A stretch of DNA of 64,000 nucleotides from Paraburkholderia flava. Lineage in GTDB: Bacteria > Pseudomonadota > Gammaproteobacteria > Burkholderiales > Burkholderiaceae. This document shows, piece after piece, positions 43,755 through 53,013 of the stretch. The notes beneath the pieces are model-generated. The model was not told the DNA's origin, did no database searches, and saw only the letters and a list, made by a program, of their open reading frames with translations. Location of the stretch: the NCBI RefSeq assembly GCF_004359985.1, contig NZ_SMRO01000001.1, forward strand, positions 2,146,193-2,210,192, in the 5' to 3' direction. How positions within the stretch are numbered: the stretch's first letter is position 1; every line of letters starts with the position of its first letter. Position numbers and translations under genes: made by a program.

Positions 43755-44276
43755 ATGAAAGCGATGGAAGTCTATATCGGTGAAGGGTTCGCCGGCCCCG
43801 GCGTGAACGCCGCGCACATCAACATCATGATCGGACCGCGCAGCGGCCCGGTCGGCCAGGCGTTTACGAACAGCCTGTCGTCGCCGTCGCAGGGACACGT
43901 GCCGTTCATGGTCGTCGCGCAACCGAACCTGCCGGTCAAGCCGATGACGCTGTACGTGAACAAGGCCGACATCCGTGGCGACCTGCACGGCAACGCGACG
44001 TGGGGCGCATCGCAGGCCGCGATCGCGAAGGCGGTCACCGAGGCGATGCTCGACGGCACGCTGCCGCCCGAAGCCGAAAACGAATGGTGCATCGTCACCG
44101 CGAACTGGGTGAACTGGTCGTGCGACGACCTCGACGCCGTGTACGAGAACAACTACACCGCGTGCCGCACGGCGATTCACGCCGCGATGAACGGCCTGCC
44201 GGCGCTCGACAAGCTGGCTGCCGTGCGCGATGCGATCAGCAATCCGTTCTATACGCCGAAGGCCAAGGCCGCTTAG
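43755..44276 (+). CDS. fae: Formaldehyde-activating enzyme (Fae) homolog
   Basis: 173 aa. Fae catalyses condensation of formaldehyde with tetrahydromethanopterin. The active-site stretch IGEGFAGPGVNAAHINIMIGP places H21 exactly 13 residues after the Ile of IGE, as His17 in the Methylobacterium enzyme. GPVGQAFTNSLSSPSQGHVPF, QPNLPVKPMTLYVNK and ASQAAIAKAVTEAMLDG are family strings. The C-terminal 40 residues are divergent. GGAG lies 7 bases before ATG 43755. Next to a betaine transporter it could trap formaldehyde released by N-demethylation; H4MPT genes are not in the window. Confidence 0.9.
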   Translation: MKAMEVYIGEGFAGPGVNAAHINIMIGPRSGPVGQAFTNSLSSPSQGHVPFMVVAQPNLPVKPMTLYVNKADIRGDLHGNATWGASQAAIAKAVTEAMLDGTLPPEAENEWCIVTANWVNWSCDDLDAVYENNYTACRTAIHAAMNGLPALDKLAAVRDAISNPFYTPKAKAA

Positions 44277-44325
44277 CGAACCGTGGCACCGCGTGACGCG
44301 TTGCCAACCGAATCAGGGGAACACG

Positions 44326-45345
44326 ATGGAATACGTGCAACTGGGCCGCTCGGGGCTCAAGGTGTCGCGGCTGTGCCTCGGCACGATGAACATGGGTACG
44401 CCCGACTGGAAGCCGTGGATTTTCAATGAGCAGCAAAGCGAGCCGATCGTCGCGCGCGCGCTCGAAGCGGGCGTGAACTTCATCGACCTCGCGGATTTCT
44501 ATTCGACGGGTGTCGGCGAAGAAGTGGTGGGGCGCATCGTGAAGCGCATCGCGAAGCGCGACGAACTCGTGCTGACGACCAAGGTCGGTTATCCGATCGG
44601 CAACGGTCCGAATAACCAGGGCCATTCGCGCAAGCACGTGATGGAAGCGATCGACGGTTCGCTGCGGCGTCTGCAGACCGATTACGTCGACGTCTACATG
44701 CTGCATTACTTCGACGTGAACACGCCGGTCGAAGAAACGATGGACGCGTTGAACGACATCGTGCGCGCGGGCAAGGCGCGTTACATCGGTGTGTCGACGA
44801 TGTTTACGTGGCAGTTCGCGAAGATCCTGCAGGTGTGCGAGCGCTACGGCTTCGCGCGACCGGTCAACATGCAGCTGCAGCTGAACTGCGCGTATCGCGA
44901 GGAAGAGCGCGAGATGATCCCGTTCTGTATCGATCAGGGGATCGGCGTGTCGGTGTTCAGTCCGCTCGCGCGCGGGTTGCTGTCGGGCGATCCGAAGTCG
45001 GTGCGTAACCAGACCGATTTCTTCACCGGGCAGATGTACGACGATGCGGCGTCGCGCGATATCGCGCACTCGGTCGCGGACGTCGCGCATGCGCGCGGCG
45101 TGTCGTGTGCGCAGATCGCGCAGGCGTGGGTGCTGGGCCGCAAAGGCATCACGTCGATGCTGGTCGGTGCCGACTCGGTCGAGCAGTTCGACGGCGCGCT
45201 GACTGCGCTCGACACGCATCTCACTGCTGACGAACTGTACGAACTCGAACGCAACTACACGCCGTGCGACGTGATCAACGATTACGTGAGCGCACGCATT
45301 CCGCGTGTGGCGCGCGCGGCTCGCGTGCTGGAGATCGCGGCATGA
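44326..45345 (+). CDS. Aldo/keto reductase
   Basis: 339-aa NAD(P)H-dependent TIM-barrel oxidoreductase. The catalytic Asp and Tyr (FIDLADFYSTGVGEE), Lys (LTTKVGYPIG) and His (VYMLHYFDVNTPVEET) are present. The QLQLNCAYREEEREMIPFC and SPLARGLLSG segments resemble the YajO/AKR11-13 groups. AGGGGA lies upstream of ATG 44326. Its stop overlaps the next gene's ATG (ATGA), so it is translationally coupled to the aldehyde dehydrogenase, and it is 49 bases after fae. Substrate unknown. Confidence 0.92.
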   Translation: MEYVQLGRSGLKVSRLCLGTMNMGTPDWKPWIFNEQQSEPIVARALEAGVNFIDLADFYSTGVGEEVVGRIVKRIAKRDELVLTTKVGYPIGNGPNNQGHSRKHVMEAIDGSLRRLQTDYVDVYMLHYFDVNTPVEETMDALNDIVRAGKARYIGVSTMFTWQFAKILQVCERYGFARPVNMQLQLNCAYREEEREMIPFCIDQGIGVSVFSPLARGLLSGDPKSVRNQTDFFTGQMYDDAASRDIAHSVADVAHARGVSCAQIAQAWVLGRKGITSMLVGADSVEQFDGALTALDTHLTADELYELERNYTPCDVINDYVSARIPRVARAARVLEIAA

Positions 45346-46796
45346 TCGACGGCCTGCGCAATCCGCAACTGTGGCGCACCGCGAGCTTTATCGACGGTGC
45401 GTGGTCCGATGCCGCCGATACGTACGCGGTCGTCGATCCGGCGAACGGTGAAACGCTTGCGCAGGTCGCGCGGGCCGGTGCCGACGACACGCGACGCGCG
45501 ATCGCAGCGGCCACGCGCGCGTTCGTCGCGTGGCGTGCGTGCACCGCGGCCGAGCGCGGCGCGAAGGTGCGTCGCTGGGGCGAGCTGATGCTCGAACATC
45601 AGAAGGATCTCGCGCTGATCATGACGCGCGAGCAGGGCAAGCCGCTCGCCGAGGCGATGGGCGAAGTCGTCTACGCGGCGAGCTTTCTGACGTGGTTCGC
45701 GGAAGAGGCGCGGCGCGTGTACGGCGATGTGATTCCGGCACCGAAGCCGGGTCAGCGGATCGTCGTGACGAAGGAACCGATCGGTGTGGTCGGCGCGATC
45801 ACGCCGTGGAATTTCCCGCTCGCGATGGTCACGCGCAAGGCCGGTCCTGCGCTCGCAGCCGGTTGCACGATGGTACTCAAACCGTCTGAGGAAACTCCGC
45901 TGTCGGCGCTCGCCCTCGCCGCGCTCGCGGCGGAAGCGGGCATTCCTGCGGGCGCGTTCAACGTCGTGTCGGGCGATGCACCAGCGATCGGCGGTGCGTT
46001 GATGGAATCGCGCGACGTGCGCAAGATTTCGTTCACAGGCTCGACGCGCACCGGCAAGCTGTTGATGCGCCAGGCCGCCGACACGGTGAAGAAGGTCTCG
46101 CTCGAACTCGGCGGCAACGCGCCGTTCATCGTGTTCGACGACGCGGATCTCGATGCGGCGGTCGAAGGCGCGATGGCGTCGAAGTTCCGCAATACCGGGC
46201 AGACCTGCGTGTGCGTGAATCGGTTCTTCGTGCAGGCGTCGGTGCATGACGCGTTTGTCGAGAAGCTGGTCGCGGCGGTCGGGCGGTTGAAGGTTTCCAA
46301 CGGACTCGAGAGCGGGGCGACCCAAGGGCCGTTGATCAATCGTGCGGCGCTTGCGAAGGTCGAAGATCATGTCGCCGATGCGCTTGAGCAGGGCGGCAAG
46401 ATCGTCTGCGGCGGGCGAGGGCATGCGCTTGGCGGCACGTTCTACGAGCCTACGGTGATCGTCGATGCGAACGCTCAGATGAAGCTCGCGAACGAAGAGA
46501 CGTTCGGCCCGGTCGCGGCGGTGTTTCGGTTCGATACCGAAGATGAAGCGATTCGTCTCGCTAATGACACCGAGTTCGGGTTGTCCGCGTACTTCTACGC
46601 GCGCGATATCGGTCGTGTATGGCGCGTGGCCGGTGCGCTCGAAAGCGGGATGGTCGGTATCAACGAAGGCATCGTGTCGACCGAGGTCGCGCCGTTTGGT
46701 GGCGTTAAGGAATCAGGGCTGGGGCGTGAAGGGTCGAAGTACGGGATCGATGAGTATGTCGAGATGAAGTACATGATGATGGGTGGGTTGGGGTAA
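45342..46796 (+). CDS. NAD(P)-dependent succinate-semialdehyde-type dehydrogenase (GabD-like)
   Basis: 484 aa. Catalytic Glu in SLELGGNAPFIVF, Cys in NTGQTCVCVNRFFVQ with the GabD-type C-V-C pair, and cofactor site TPWNFPLAMVTRKAGPALAAGCTMVLKPSEETP. GINEGIVSTEVAPFGGVKESGLGREGSKYGIDEY is the GabD C-terminus. A semialdehyde oxidation (succinate, glutarate or similar) is most likely. Coupled to the aldo/keto reductase, converges with the LysR gene (33 bases). Confidence 0.92.
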   Translation: MIDGLRNPQLWRTASFIDGAWSDAADTYAVVDPANGETLAQVARAGADDTRRAIAAATRAFVAWRACTAAERGAKVRRWGELMLEHQKDLALIMTREQGKPLAEAMGEVVYAASFLTWFAEEARRVYGDVIPAPKPGQRIVVTKEPIGVVGAITPWNFPLAMVTRKAGPALAAGCTMVLKPSEETPLSALALAALAAEAGIPAGAFNVVSGDAPAIGGALMESRDVRKISFTGSTRTGKLLMRQAADTVKKVSLELGGNAPFIVFDDADLDAAVEGAMASKFRNTGQTCVCVNRFFVQASVHDAFVEKLVAAVGRLKVSNGLESGATQGPLINRAALAKVEDHVADALEQGGKIVCGGRGHALGGTFYEPTVIVDANAQMKLANEETFGPVAAVFRFDTEDEAIRLANDTEFGLSAYFYARDIGRVWRVAGALESGMVGINEGIVSTEVAPFGGVKESGLGREGSKYGIDEYVEMKYMMMGGLG

Positions 46797-46829
46797 CGCG
46801 CCCATCGTGCATGCGTCGCGCCGCGCAGG

Positions 46830-47759
46830 TTAACTTGCGGCGCGACCTTCAACATCCGGATCGACGTGGTTCTCTATCAACCACCGACTAAAGTGCTGCA
46901 CCCGTGCGGTATCAAGCACTTCAGGCCGCACATCGAGCCAGTACCCATAAGGCCCATCCACTTCCAGCGGACTCAACTGAACGAGACTACCGTTCGCGAG
47001 TTCCTGCTCGATCATGTGCCGGTCCGCGACCGCGATCCCCAACCCGGCGACAGCCGCGTGAATCACCTGATCGAGCGTGCTGAATTCCAGCTCGCCACGC
47101 GGCGCGATATCCGCGCCAAGCGCCGCTTTGTCGAGCCACGCATCCCACACCAGCAGACGCCGGTCGATGTCGAGTATGTACAACCACGGATGATGAACGA
47201 GCACGTCGCGCAACGCGGCAGGATCGGCGGGGGCGTGCGCGAATTCGCGCGCCGCGCCGACCAGCACGTGACGCTCGCGCATCAGCAGCGTGCTTTGTCC
47301 ACCGGGTAGCGGCTCAAGACCGAAACGGATCTGGCAATCCTCGTTGCGCTCGGCGCCGTGCAGCGCGCCGTATTCGTTCGTGACCGAGATATGCAGCTCC
47401 GGAAAACGCTGCTGAAAATCGCGCAGACGCGGCGTGAGCCAGCGCGTCGCGAGCGTCGGCGCTGCATTGACGCTCAGCAGATTGTTCGACGGGTCGTTGC
47501 GGATCGTGTCGAGTGTGTGCGCGATGCTGTCGAATGCGGCCTGCAACGTGGGCAATAACCGCTTGCCGGCCGGCGTGATCTCCAACCGGTGGTGATGGCG
47601 CATGAAAAGCGGGGTGCCGAGGTATTCCTCGAGCAGACGGATCTGCCGACTGATCGCGCCTTGCGTGACGTGCAGCGTCTGTGCCGCTTTCGTGAAGCTC
47701 AGGGTGCGGCTCGCTTCTTCGAACGAGCGCAGGGCCGACAGGGACGGAAGGCGGCGCAT
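46830..47759 (-). CDS. LysR-family regulator (GcvA-like), paralog of 39386-40294
   Basis: 309 aa from ATG 47759 (MRRLPSLSALRSFEEASRTLSF). HTH AAQTLHVTQGAISRQIRLLEE; then FMRHHHRLEITPAGKRLL and effector domain with AGLGIAVADRHMIEQELANGSL. It lies downstream of the porin on the same strand (85 bases) and closes a minus-strand run of enolase-superfamily enzyme, ProX copy 2, porin and LysR. Likely controls that unit or the convergent ALDH operon. Confidence 0.9.
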   Translation of the reverse strand: MRRLPSLSALRSFEEASRTLSFTKAAQTLHVTQGAISRQIRLLEEYLGTPLFMRHHHRLEITPAGKRLLPTLQAAFDSIAHTLDTIRNDPSNNLLSVNAAPTLATRWLTPRLRDFQQRFPELHISVTNEYGALHGAERNEDCQIRFGLEPLPGGQSTLLMRERHVLVGAAREFAHAPADPAALRDVLVHHPWLYILDIDRRLLVWDAWLDKAALGADIAPRGELEFSTLDQVIHAAVAGLGIAVADRHMIEQELANGSLVQLSPLEVDGPYGYWLDVRPEVLDTARVQHFSRWLIENHVDPDVEGRAAS

Positions 47760-47844
47760 GACGGTCAATCCTTTCGATACGGCGTCGCGCACGAGAGCGC
47801 GACGCTTCCTGCAACAGATTAAGCGATAAAGCTCGACCGCAACA

Positions 47845-48984
47845 TCAGAACGAATGCGTGATACCGACCCGCGTCACGACCTGGCTTTGCGAGCTCGACG
47901 GGTTGAAGCCCGCGATCTGCGCATTCTGTGCCGCTCCGGCTGCGCGCTGGTAAGAACCCATCGCATAGACGGACGTGCGCTTCGACAGCGAGTACTGCGC
48001 GATCGCATTGACCTGGTGGTACTTCGGCTCGGTATCGCTCGCGTGATCGAGACCGGTCGTGAACGTGTAGCCCGCGCCGAGCGCCAGCGACGGCGTCGCC
48101 TGGTAGGTCGCCGACACTTCGTAGTTCTGGAAGTGCAGGTCGTGCGTGCCTCCCTGCGCGGCGAAGTTCACGTTCGAGTAGTCGGCCATCAGCTTGAGAC
48201 TGCCGAGCGTGTACGACGCGCCGGCCGACAGCACACCCTGATAGCGCGCGTTCGCGAGCGCATTGCCGTACACCGCGTTGACGAAGCTGCCGCCGCTGCC
48301 GTAGCCGGCGACCGCGGTGATCGGGTTGGTCACGCGCAGGTAGCCGACGCCCGCGCTGAACGCGCTGAACGTGTACTGCGCGGCTGCGCTGTACGACGAA
48401 TTCGTCGAGAACGCGCCGGCCGTGCCGCCGAGCGAATAGTGGCCTTCGAACACGAAACCCGCGATCGTCGGGCTCACGTACTTCACCGCGTTGTTGATGG
48501 GGAAACCGTTGTCCAGGTTGTCCATGTCGTTCGGATGCGAGAAGTACCAGCCGCCGTACTGTCCGTTCAGCGAGAACGGCTCGACCAGATCGACGGATGC
48601 GTCCCACTGCTTGCCGAACGTCAACTGACCGTACTTGTCCGACTTCACGCCGACGTACGCATTGCGCGAGAACGCGAGCCCGCCGCCGAGTCCGCCGGTC
48701 GCCGCGTTGAAGCCGCTTTCGAGGCGGAAGATCGCCTGATAGCCGTTGCCCAGATCTTCGGCGCCCTTGAGGCCCCAGCGGCTACCCGCCGGCACGCCGC
48801 TTTGCATCTGCACGAGCCGGCCGCCGCTGCCGGGCGTGAGCTGCCCGTTGCTGCCGCCTTCGACGTTGTTCGCGTAGTCGATCCCGAGATCGATGATGCC
48901 GTAGAGCGTGACGCTGCTTTGCGCGTGCGCGGCACCCGCCGCGATGACGAACGGCAACGCCGCGACCAGATTCATTTTCTTCAC
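47845..48984 (-). CDS. Gram-negative porin (Burkholderia OmpC-like)
   Basis: 379 aa. Signal peptide MKKMNLVAALPFVIAAGAAHA then QSSVTLYGIIDLGIDYANN; family strings SRWGLKGAEDLGNGYQAIF, FSRNAYVGVKSDKYGQLTFGKQWD; ends in Phe (VTRVGITHSF). It is a paralog of the porin at 28-1134. Position directly after a ProX-type gene suggests it brings the same solutes across the outer membrane. Confidence 0.94.
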   Translation of the reverse strand: MKKMNLVAALPFVIAAGAAHAQSSVTLYGIIDLGIDYANNVEGGSNGQLTPGSGGRLVQMQSGVPAGSRWGLKGAEDLGNGYQAIFRLESGFNAATGGLGGGLAFSRNAYVGVKSDKYGQLTFGKQWDASVDLVEPFSLNGQYGGWYFSHPNDMDNLDNGFPINNAVKYVSPTIAGFVFEGHYSLGGTAGAFSTNSSYSAAAQYTFSAFSAGVGYLRVTNPITAVAGYGSGGSFVNAVYGNALANARYQGVLSAGASYTLGSLKLMADYSNVNFAAQGGTHDLHFQNYEVSATYQATPSLALGAGYTFTTGLDHASDTEPKYHQVNAIAQYSLSKRTSVYAMGSYQRAAGAAQNAQIAGFNPSSSQSQVVTRVGITHSF

Positions 48985-49055
48985 TGCTGTCTCCTCCGAT
49001 GCGATGGGCCGCTACCGGCGGCCCGGGTTTTTTGTTAATGGGTATCAGGCGGATA

Positions 49056-50105
49056 TCAGGCGCCGAGCGCTTTTTGTACTTTTGCCGCGACGTCAGCGGG
49101 GACCCACGGCTTCCACATTTCCGGATGTTGCTTCAGGAATTGCGCGGCCTCGGTTTGCGCGTCGACCTTGTGCGAGGTCATGTCGAGAATCGTGCTGTCG
49201 AGAAAGTCGATCGGAAAACTGACCTTCGAGAAGAACGCCATCACGTCGGGCTCGGCCTGGTAGAACGGCGTCGACACGCCGATCTTCAGATGCGACACCA
49301 GGTACGACGACGCGCACGGCTGCGTCGCGTTCGCGTCGCGGAGTGTCTTCCAGCAGGCGTCGCTGAACGGCGGCATCTTCAGCTGGACGAATTTGTACTT
49401 CGCCATCAGCGCGGCCGGTTCCCAGTAGTACGTGAGGATCGGTTTGCCGCGTTCGTACGCGGACGCGATCGCGGCGTCGAGTGCGGCGCCGGTGCCGGGG
49501 CGGAAGTTCGTGTAGCTGTCGTCGAGCTTCAGCAGTTTCAGCAGGCGCGTGTTCACGCGTTCGCAGTCCCAGCCCGACGGGCAGTTCAGGAAGCGGCCGC
49601 GATCCGGTTCCTCGTCGTCGACGAAGAGCGCCTTGTACTTCGGCAGATCGCTTACCGACGCGAGTCCCGGCGCCGACGCCTTGATGCCGCGCTTCGGATC
49701 GCCGTGGATCACATAGTCGGGCACGTACCAGCCTTCCTTCGTACCGCCCGGCAGCGTGTCGCCGACGAGCTTCACCGTGCCGTTCTTCACCGCGCCGGCG
49801 ATGATTTCGGAGCGGCCGGTCCATTGCTCCGACCAGACCTGCAGATCGTTGCGCGACAGCGCTGTTTCGGTCGCGGCGGTGCTGCCGGGGATCGTATCCG
49901 TCTCACAGCCGTAGCCGTTCTTCAGCACGAAACGCAGCACTTCGCTGGTGAAGTTGCCGCTTTCCCACGTGACGCCCGCGAAGCGGACGGGCTTGCCCTG
50001 GCTGCACCAGGTGCCAGCCGCGTGCGCGGGTAGCGCGACGAGTGCCGCGACCGCGAGCGGCAGCGCGACGCGCGCCGTGCGGACGAGATGAGAGATGCTG
50101 CGCAT
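49056..50105 (-). CDS. Quaternary-amine-binding periplasmic protein (ProX-type, copy 2)
   Basis: 349 aa, clear paralog of 42351-43403. Signal peptide ends at ALPAHA before AGTWCSQGK. Shared strings include GWYVPDYVI-x-GD, DDEEPDRGRF, NCPSGWDCER-x-NTRL and AAIASAYERGKPIL. Cation-binding aromatics (VWSEQWTG, YYWEPAALMAKYKF) are kept. There is no ATPase or permease gene beside it, so it probably delivers a second ligand to the ProWV at 40439-42288. It lies between an enolase-superfamily enzyme gene and a porin gene on the same strand. Confidence 0.92.
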   Translation of the reverse strand: MRSISHLVRTARVALPLAVAALVALPAHAAGTWCSQGKPVRFAGVTWESGNFTSEVLRFVLKNGYGCETDTIPGSTAATETALSRNDLQVWSEQWTGRSEIIAGAVKNGTVKLVGDTLPGGTKEGWYVPDYVIHGDPKRGIKASAPGLASVSDLPKYKALFVDDEEPDRGRFLNCPSGWDCERVNTRLLKLLKLDDSYTNFRPGTGAALDAAIASAYERGKPILTYYWEPAALMAKYKFVQLKMPPFSDACWKTLRDANATQPCASSYLVSHLKIGVSTPFYQAEPDVMAFFSKVSFPIDFLDSTILDMTSHKVDAQTEAAQFLKQHPEMWKPWVPADVAAKVQKALGA

Positions 50106-50185
50106 GACGTTGTCTCCTTTGTTTTGATCGTATGGATGCGTTGTACTGCGCCGGTTCGCACGCGACGTGCGCGCCGGTAAAACCA

Positions 50186-51316
50186 TCAGTCGTAGCGGCT
50201 GCCTTCGGCTAGCGTCGCTGCGAGCACGTCTTCGTCGAGTGCGATGCCGAGGCCCGGCGCGTCGCCGAGATCGATCCAGCCGTCGGCGTCGACGTCGATC
50301 GGATGCGTCAGCGGAAAGTCGCGACGTTCGGCAGTCCATTCGGGCGGGTCGTACGGGTACTCGACGAACGGTGCATTCGAGGCGCCCGCTGCAACGTGCA
50401 GGTTCGCGACGAGCCCGATGCCGTTGCCCCACGTATGCGGCGTGAAAACCTTGCCGTGCGCTTCGACGTCGGCGGCGAGTTTGCGGCTGCCTTCGAGACC
50501 GAGCGTGCAGACGACGTCGGGCTGATACACGTCGAGACACTCCTGATCGAGCAGCGCCTGGAATTCGTGGCGGTCGCGCGTCAGCTCGCCGCCCGCGATG
50601 CGGATGCCGGTCTGCGCGCGCAGTTGTCGATGGCCTGCGTAGTCGCCGCGATGCAGCGGCTCCTCAACCCAGTAGACGTCGTACTTTTCCAGTTCGCGGA
50701 TCACGGCGAGTGCGTCGTCGGCTTGCCACGCGGGCTGCGTGTCCCACGGCATGCGCCAGCCCTGGTTGCAGTCGACCATGATGTCGACGGCATGGCCGAC
50801 TGCTGCGCGAACGGCGGCGAGGACGGCGAGATCGTCGGCGAGTTTTGGGCGACCGAAGCGCAGCTTCAACGCAGGGAAACCGCGCGCGGCGACGTGTTCG
50901 GCCCAGCGTGCGGCATCGTCGGGCGAACGATGCACCCCGGACGACGCATACGCGCGCACCTTCTGCGCACGGCCACCGGCGATGCGCCAGCACGACTCGC
51001 CGCGAATCTTGCCGGCGAGGTCCCACAGCGCGACGTCGAGCGGCCACAGACGGCCCGCATGAAAACTGAGGTTGTCGAGCACGGCGGAGTGGCGTGCGAG
51101 GTCGAGCGGATCGGTGCCGATGAACAGATGCCGGTAGTCGTCGAAGCCGTACATCGCGTCGCCGGAGCCGATGCCGACGCGGCCTTCGCTGTCTTCGACG
51201 CGCACGATCGTCGCGGGAAAGCGACGACGCGGCTGACTGTCCCACGACGCCGGAAACGGCGGGTCGAGTTCGAGCCGGTGATGACTGATCGCGATGCGTT
51301 CGATGCGGTTTTTCAT
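50186..51316 (-). CDS. Enolase-superfamily (mandelate racemase/muconate lactonizing-like) enzyme
   Basis: 376 aa. Capping domain 1-125 and TIM barrel after it. Barrel motifs: [11 protein letters not shown] (K-x-R rather than the usual K-x-K), metal ligands in [18 protein letters not shown] and [13 protein letters not shown], and general-acid His in [22 protein letters not shown]. This layout fits acid-sugar dehydratases or epimerases. Adjacent betaine-binding protein and MocR genes raise the possibility of a betaine or hydroxyproline-betaine epimerase (HpbD-like), but HpbD uses two Lys, so I leave the function open. Start ATG 51316 after trimming 18 non-homologous codons. Confidence 0.88.
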   Translation of the reverse strand: MKNRIERIAISHHRLELDPPFPASWDSQPRRRFPATIVRVEDSEGRVGIGSGDAMYGFDDYRHLFIGTDPLDLARHSAVLDNLSFHAGRLWPLDVALWDLAGKIRGESCWRIAGGRAQKVRAYASSGVHRSPDDAARWAEHVAARGFPALKLRFGRPKLADDLAVLAAVRAAVGHAVDIMVDCNQGWRMPWDTQPAWQADDALAVIRELEKYDVYWVEEPLHRGDYAGHRQLRAQTGIRIAGGELTRDRHEFQALLDQECLDVYQPDVVCTLGLEGSRKLAADVEAHGKVFTPHTWGNGIGLVANLHVAAGASNAPFVEYPYDPPEWTAERRDFPLTHPIDVDADGWIDLGDAPGLGIALDEDVLAATLAEGSRYD

Positions 51317-51383
51317 GGTTATCTGGCGCGCCGTGCCGCCGTTTGTCTCCAAGCCTGTCGAGGCGTCCACCGATGCTAGAGGG

Positions 51384-51434
51384 TCAATTACACCGACTCA
51401 ATGCAGTCAATCGAAGTAAATGAATGCCTTCAAT
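51384..51434. promoter_or_regulatory. Direct TCAAT repeats, candidate MocR operator
   Basis: TCAAT occurs at 51384, 51407 and 51430, each exactly 23 bases apart, plus one at 51398, in the divergent promoter between the enolase-superfamily gene and the MocR gene. MocR regulators often bind direct repeats in such regions. Confidence 0.4.
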
Positions 51435-51532
51435 TCGGGGGATTGGGCACCCATAATGCGCATATCAATCGCGGGTCCGGATGCGATGCCGTCGATGGCG
51501 ACAGCGCAAGCAAGAACAAGCAGGAGACACCG

Positions 51533-52972
51533 ATGAACACCTGGCTGCCGAAACTCACGCGCAGCGACGAGCCGAAATACCGCGCGATCTCGCAGGCCTA
51601 CGCGCAGGCGATCTGCAACGGCCAGTTGCCGCCCGGCGAGAAGCTGCCCGCGCATCGCGTGCTCGCACGGGAACTCAACGTGACGACAGGCACGGTCAGC
51701 CGCGCGTATGCGGAGCTCGAGCGCAGCGGTCTCGCGATCGCGCGCGTCGGCGACGGCACGTATGTCGCGGAATTCGATCGCGGCACGCCGCCGCTGGCAG
51801 AGCCCTTCGAGCGGCGAGCCGGCCGGCACACGGACGACCCATCGACTGCGCTGCCGCACGCGGGCACACCACGTCCGATCGATCTCGGCCAGAACGTGCC
51901 CGTCTCGACCCAGGAGGCGCGCGCACTCGGTGCAACGTTGCGCGACATCGCCGCCGACGAACGCCTCGCGAGCGAACTGCTGCAGTACCAGCCGGAGGCG
52001 GGACGCCGCTCGCATCGCGAGGCGGGTGCGCAGTGGTTCGCGCGGATGGGCAGCGCAGCACCGGCCGAGCGCGTGCTCGTCACGCAGGGCGCGCAGCATG
52101 CGCTCGCGTGTGTGCTGCGCGCCGTGCTGCGACCCGGCGACACCATCTTCGCCGAAGCACTCAGCTATCCCGGCATCCTCGCGCTGGCGCGGCAACTGCG
52201 GCTCAACCTGGTCGGCATCGAGATCGACGACGAAGGGCTCGTGCCCGCCGCGCTCGAACGCGCATGCACACTGCTCGCGCCGCGCGCGCTCTTCTGCGTG
52301 CCGACGCTGCACAACCCGACCACCGCGACGATGAGCGACACGCGGCGTCACGCGATCGCCGCGATCGCGTCGCGTCACAACCTGATGGTGATCGAAGACC
52401 TCGTGCCGGCGGCGCTGCTCGATCGTCCGCCGCAACCGATCGCCGCGCTGCTGCCCGAGCACGGGATCGCGATCAGCGGTTTCTCGAAGGCGGTCGCGCC
52501 GGGGCTGCGGATCGGCTATATCCAGGCGCCGCAGGATTGGGTCGGCAAGATCGTCGCGGTGATTCGCAGCGACTGCTGGATGACCGCGCCGCTCGCGGCC
52601 GAGATCGTCGCGCGATGGATCGACGGTGGCGAGATCGAACGGTTGATCGCGTTGCAGCGCGAATGCATCGCCGCGCAACACGCGCTCGCCGAGACCGAAC
52701 TCAAGGGCATTCCGTATCGCACCGATCCTGCGAGCGCGCACTTATGGCTGCCGCTCGCAGAGCCGTGGCGCGCGGCCGAATTCGCGGCGGCGCTGCGGCA
52801 GGCCGGCGTGCTCGTGAAGACTGCGGACAGCTTTGTGATCGGTCGCGGCTCGGCGCCGCACGCGGTGCGGATCAGCATGAGCGGTGCGCGCACGGTAGAG
52901 AGTCTGCGCGACGGTTTGCGGATCGTCGCGCGGACGTTGCGCAACGGGCCGGAGGGGATGTATTCGGCGTAG
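51533..52972 (+). CDS. MocR/PdxR-type regulator (GntR HTH fused to aminotransferase-like domain)
   Basis: 479 aa. The N-terminal winged HTH (residues 15-80: LPPGEKLPAHRVLARELNVTTGTVSRAYAELERSGL) is joined to a fold-type I aminotransferase domain (about 120-475). The PLP Lys is K319 in ISGFSKAVAPGLRIGYI; LHNPTTATMSDTRR and HGIAISGF are present. AGGAG lies 6 bases before ATG 51533. MocR proteins sense PLP or amino-containing ligands. It is divergent from the enolase-superfamily/ProX2/porin unit, which it probably controls. Confidence 0.92.
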   Translation: MNTWLPKLTRSDEPKYRAISQAYAQAICNGQLPPGEKLPAHRVLARELNVTTGTVSRAYAELERSGLAIARVGDGTYVAEFDRGTPPLAEPFERRAGRHTDDPSTALPHAGTPRPIDLGQNVPVSTQEARALGATLRDIAADERLASELLQYQPEAGRRSHREAGAQWFARMGSAAPAERVLVTQGAQHALACVLRAVLRPGDTIFAEALSYPGILALARQLRLNLVGIEIDDEGLVPAALERACTLLAPRALFCVPTLHNPTTATMSDTRRHAIAAIASRHNLMVIEDLVPAALLDRPPQPIAALLPEHGIAISGFSKAVAPGLRIGYIQAPQDWVGKIVAVIRSDCWMTAPLAAEIVARWIDGGEIERLIALQRECIAAQHALAETELKGIPYRTDPASAHLWLPLAEPWRAAEFAAALRQAGVLVKTADSFVIGRGSAPHAVRISMSGARTVESLRDGLRIVARTLRNGPEGMYSA

Positions 52973-53013
52973 CGGTAAGCGGCTCAAGCGAATCGTCGCC
53001 GCGTGTGCCGGGT

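Noticed and set aside
52516..52944. Minus-strand frames over the MocR gene as separate genes
   Set aside because: Shadow composition; the MocR frame contains complete HTH and PLP-Lys motifs.
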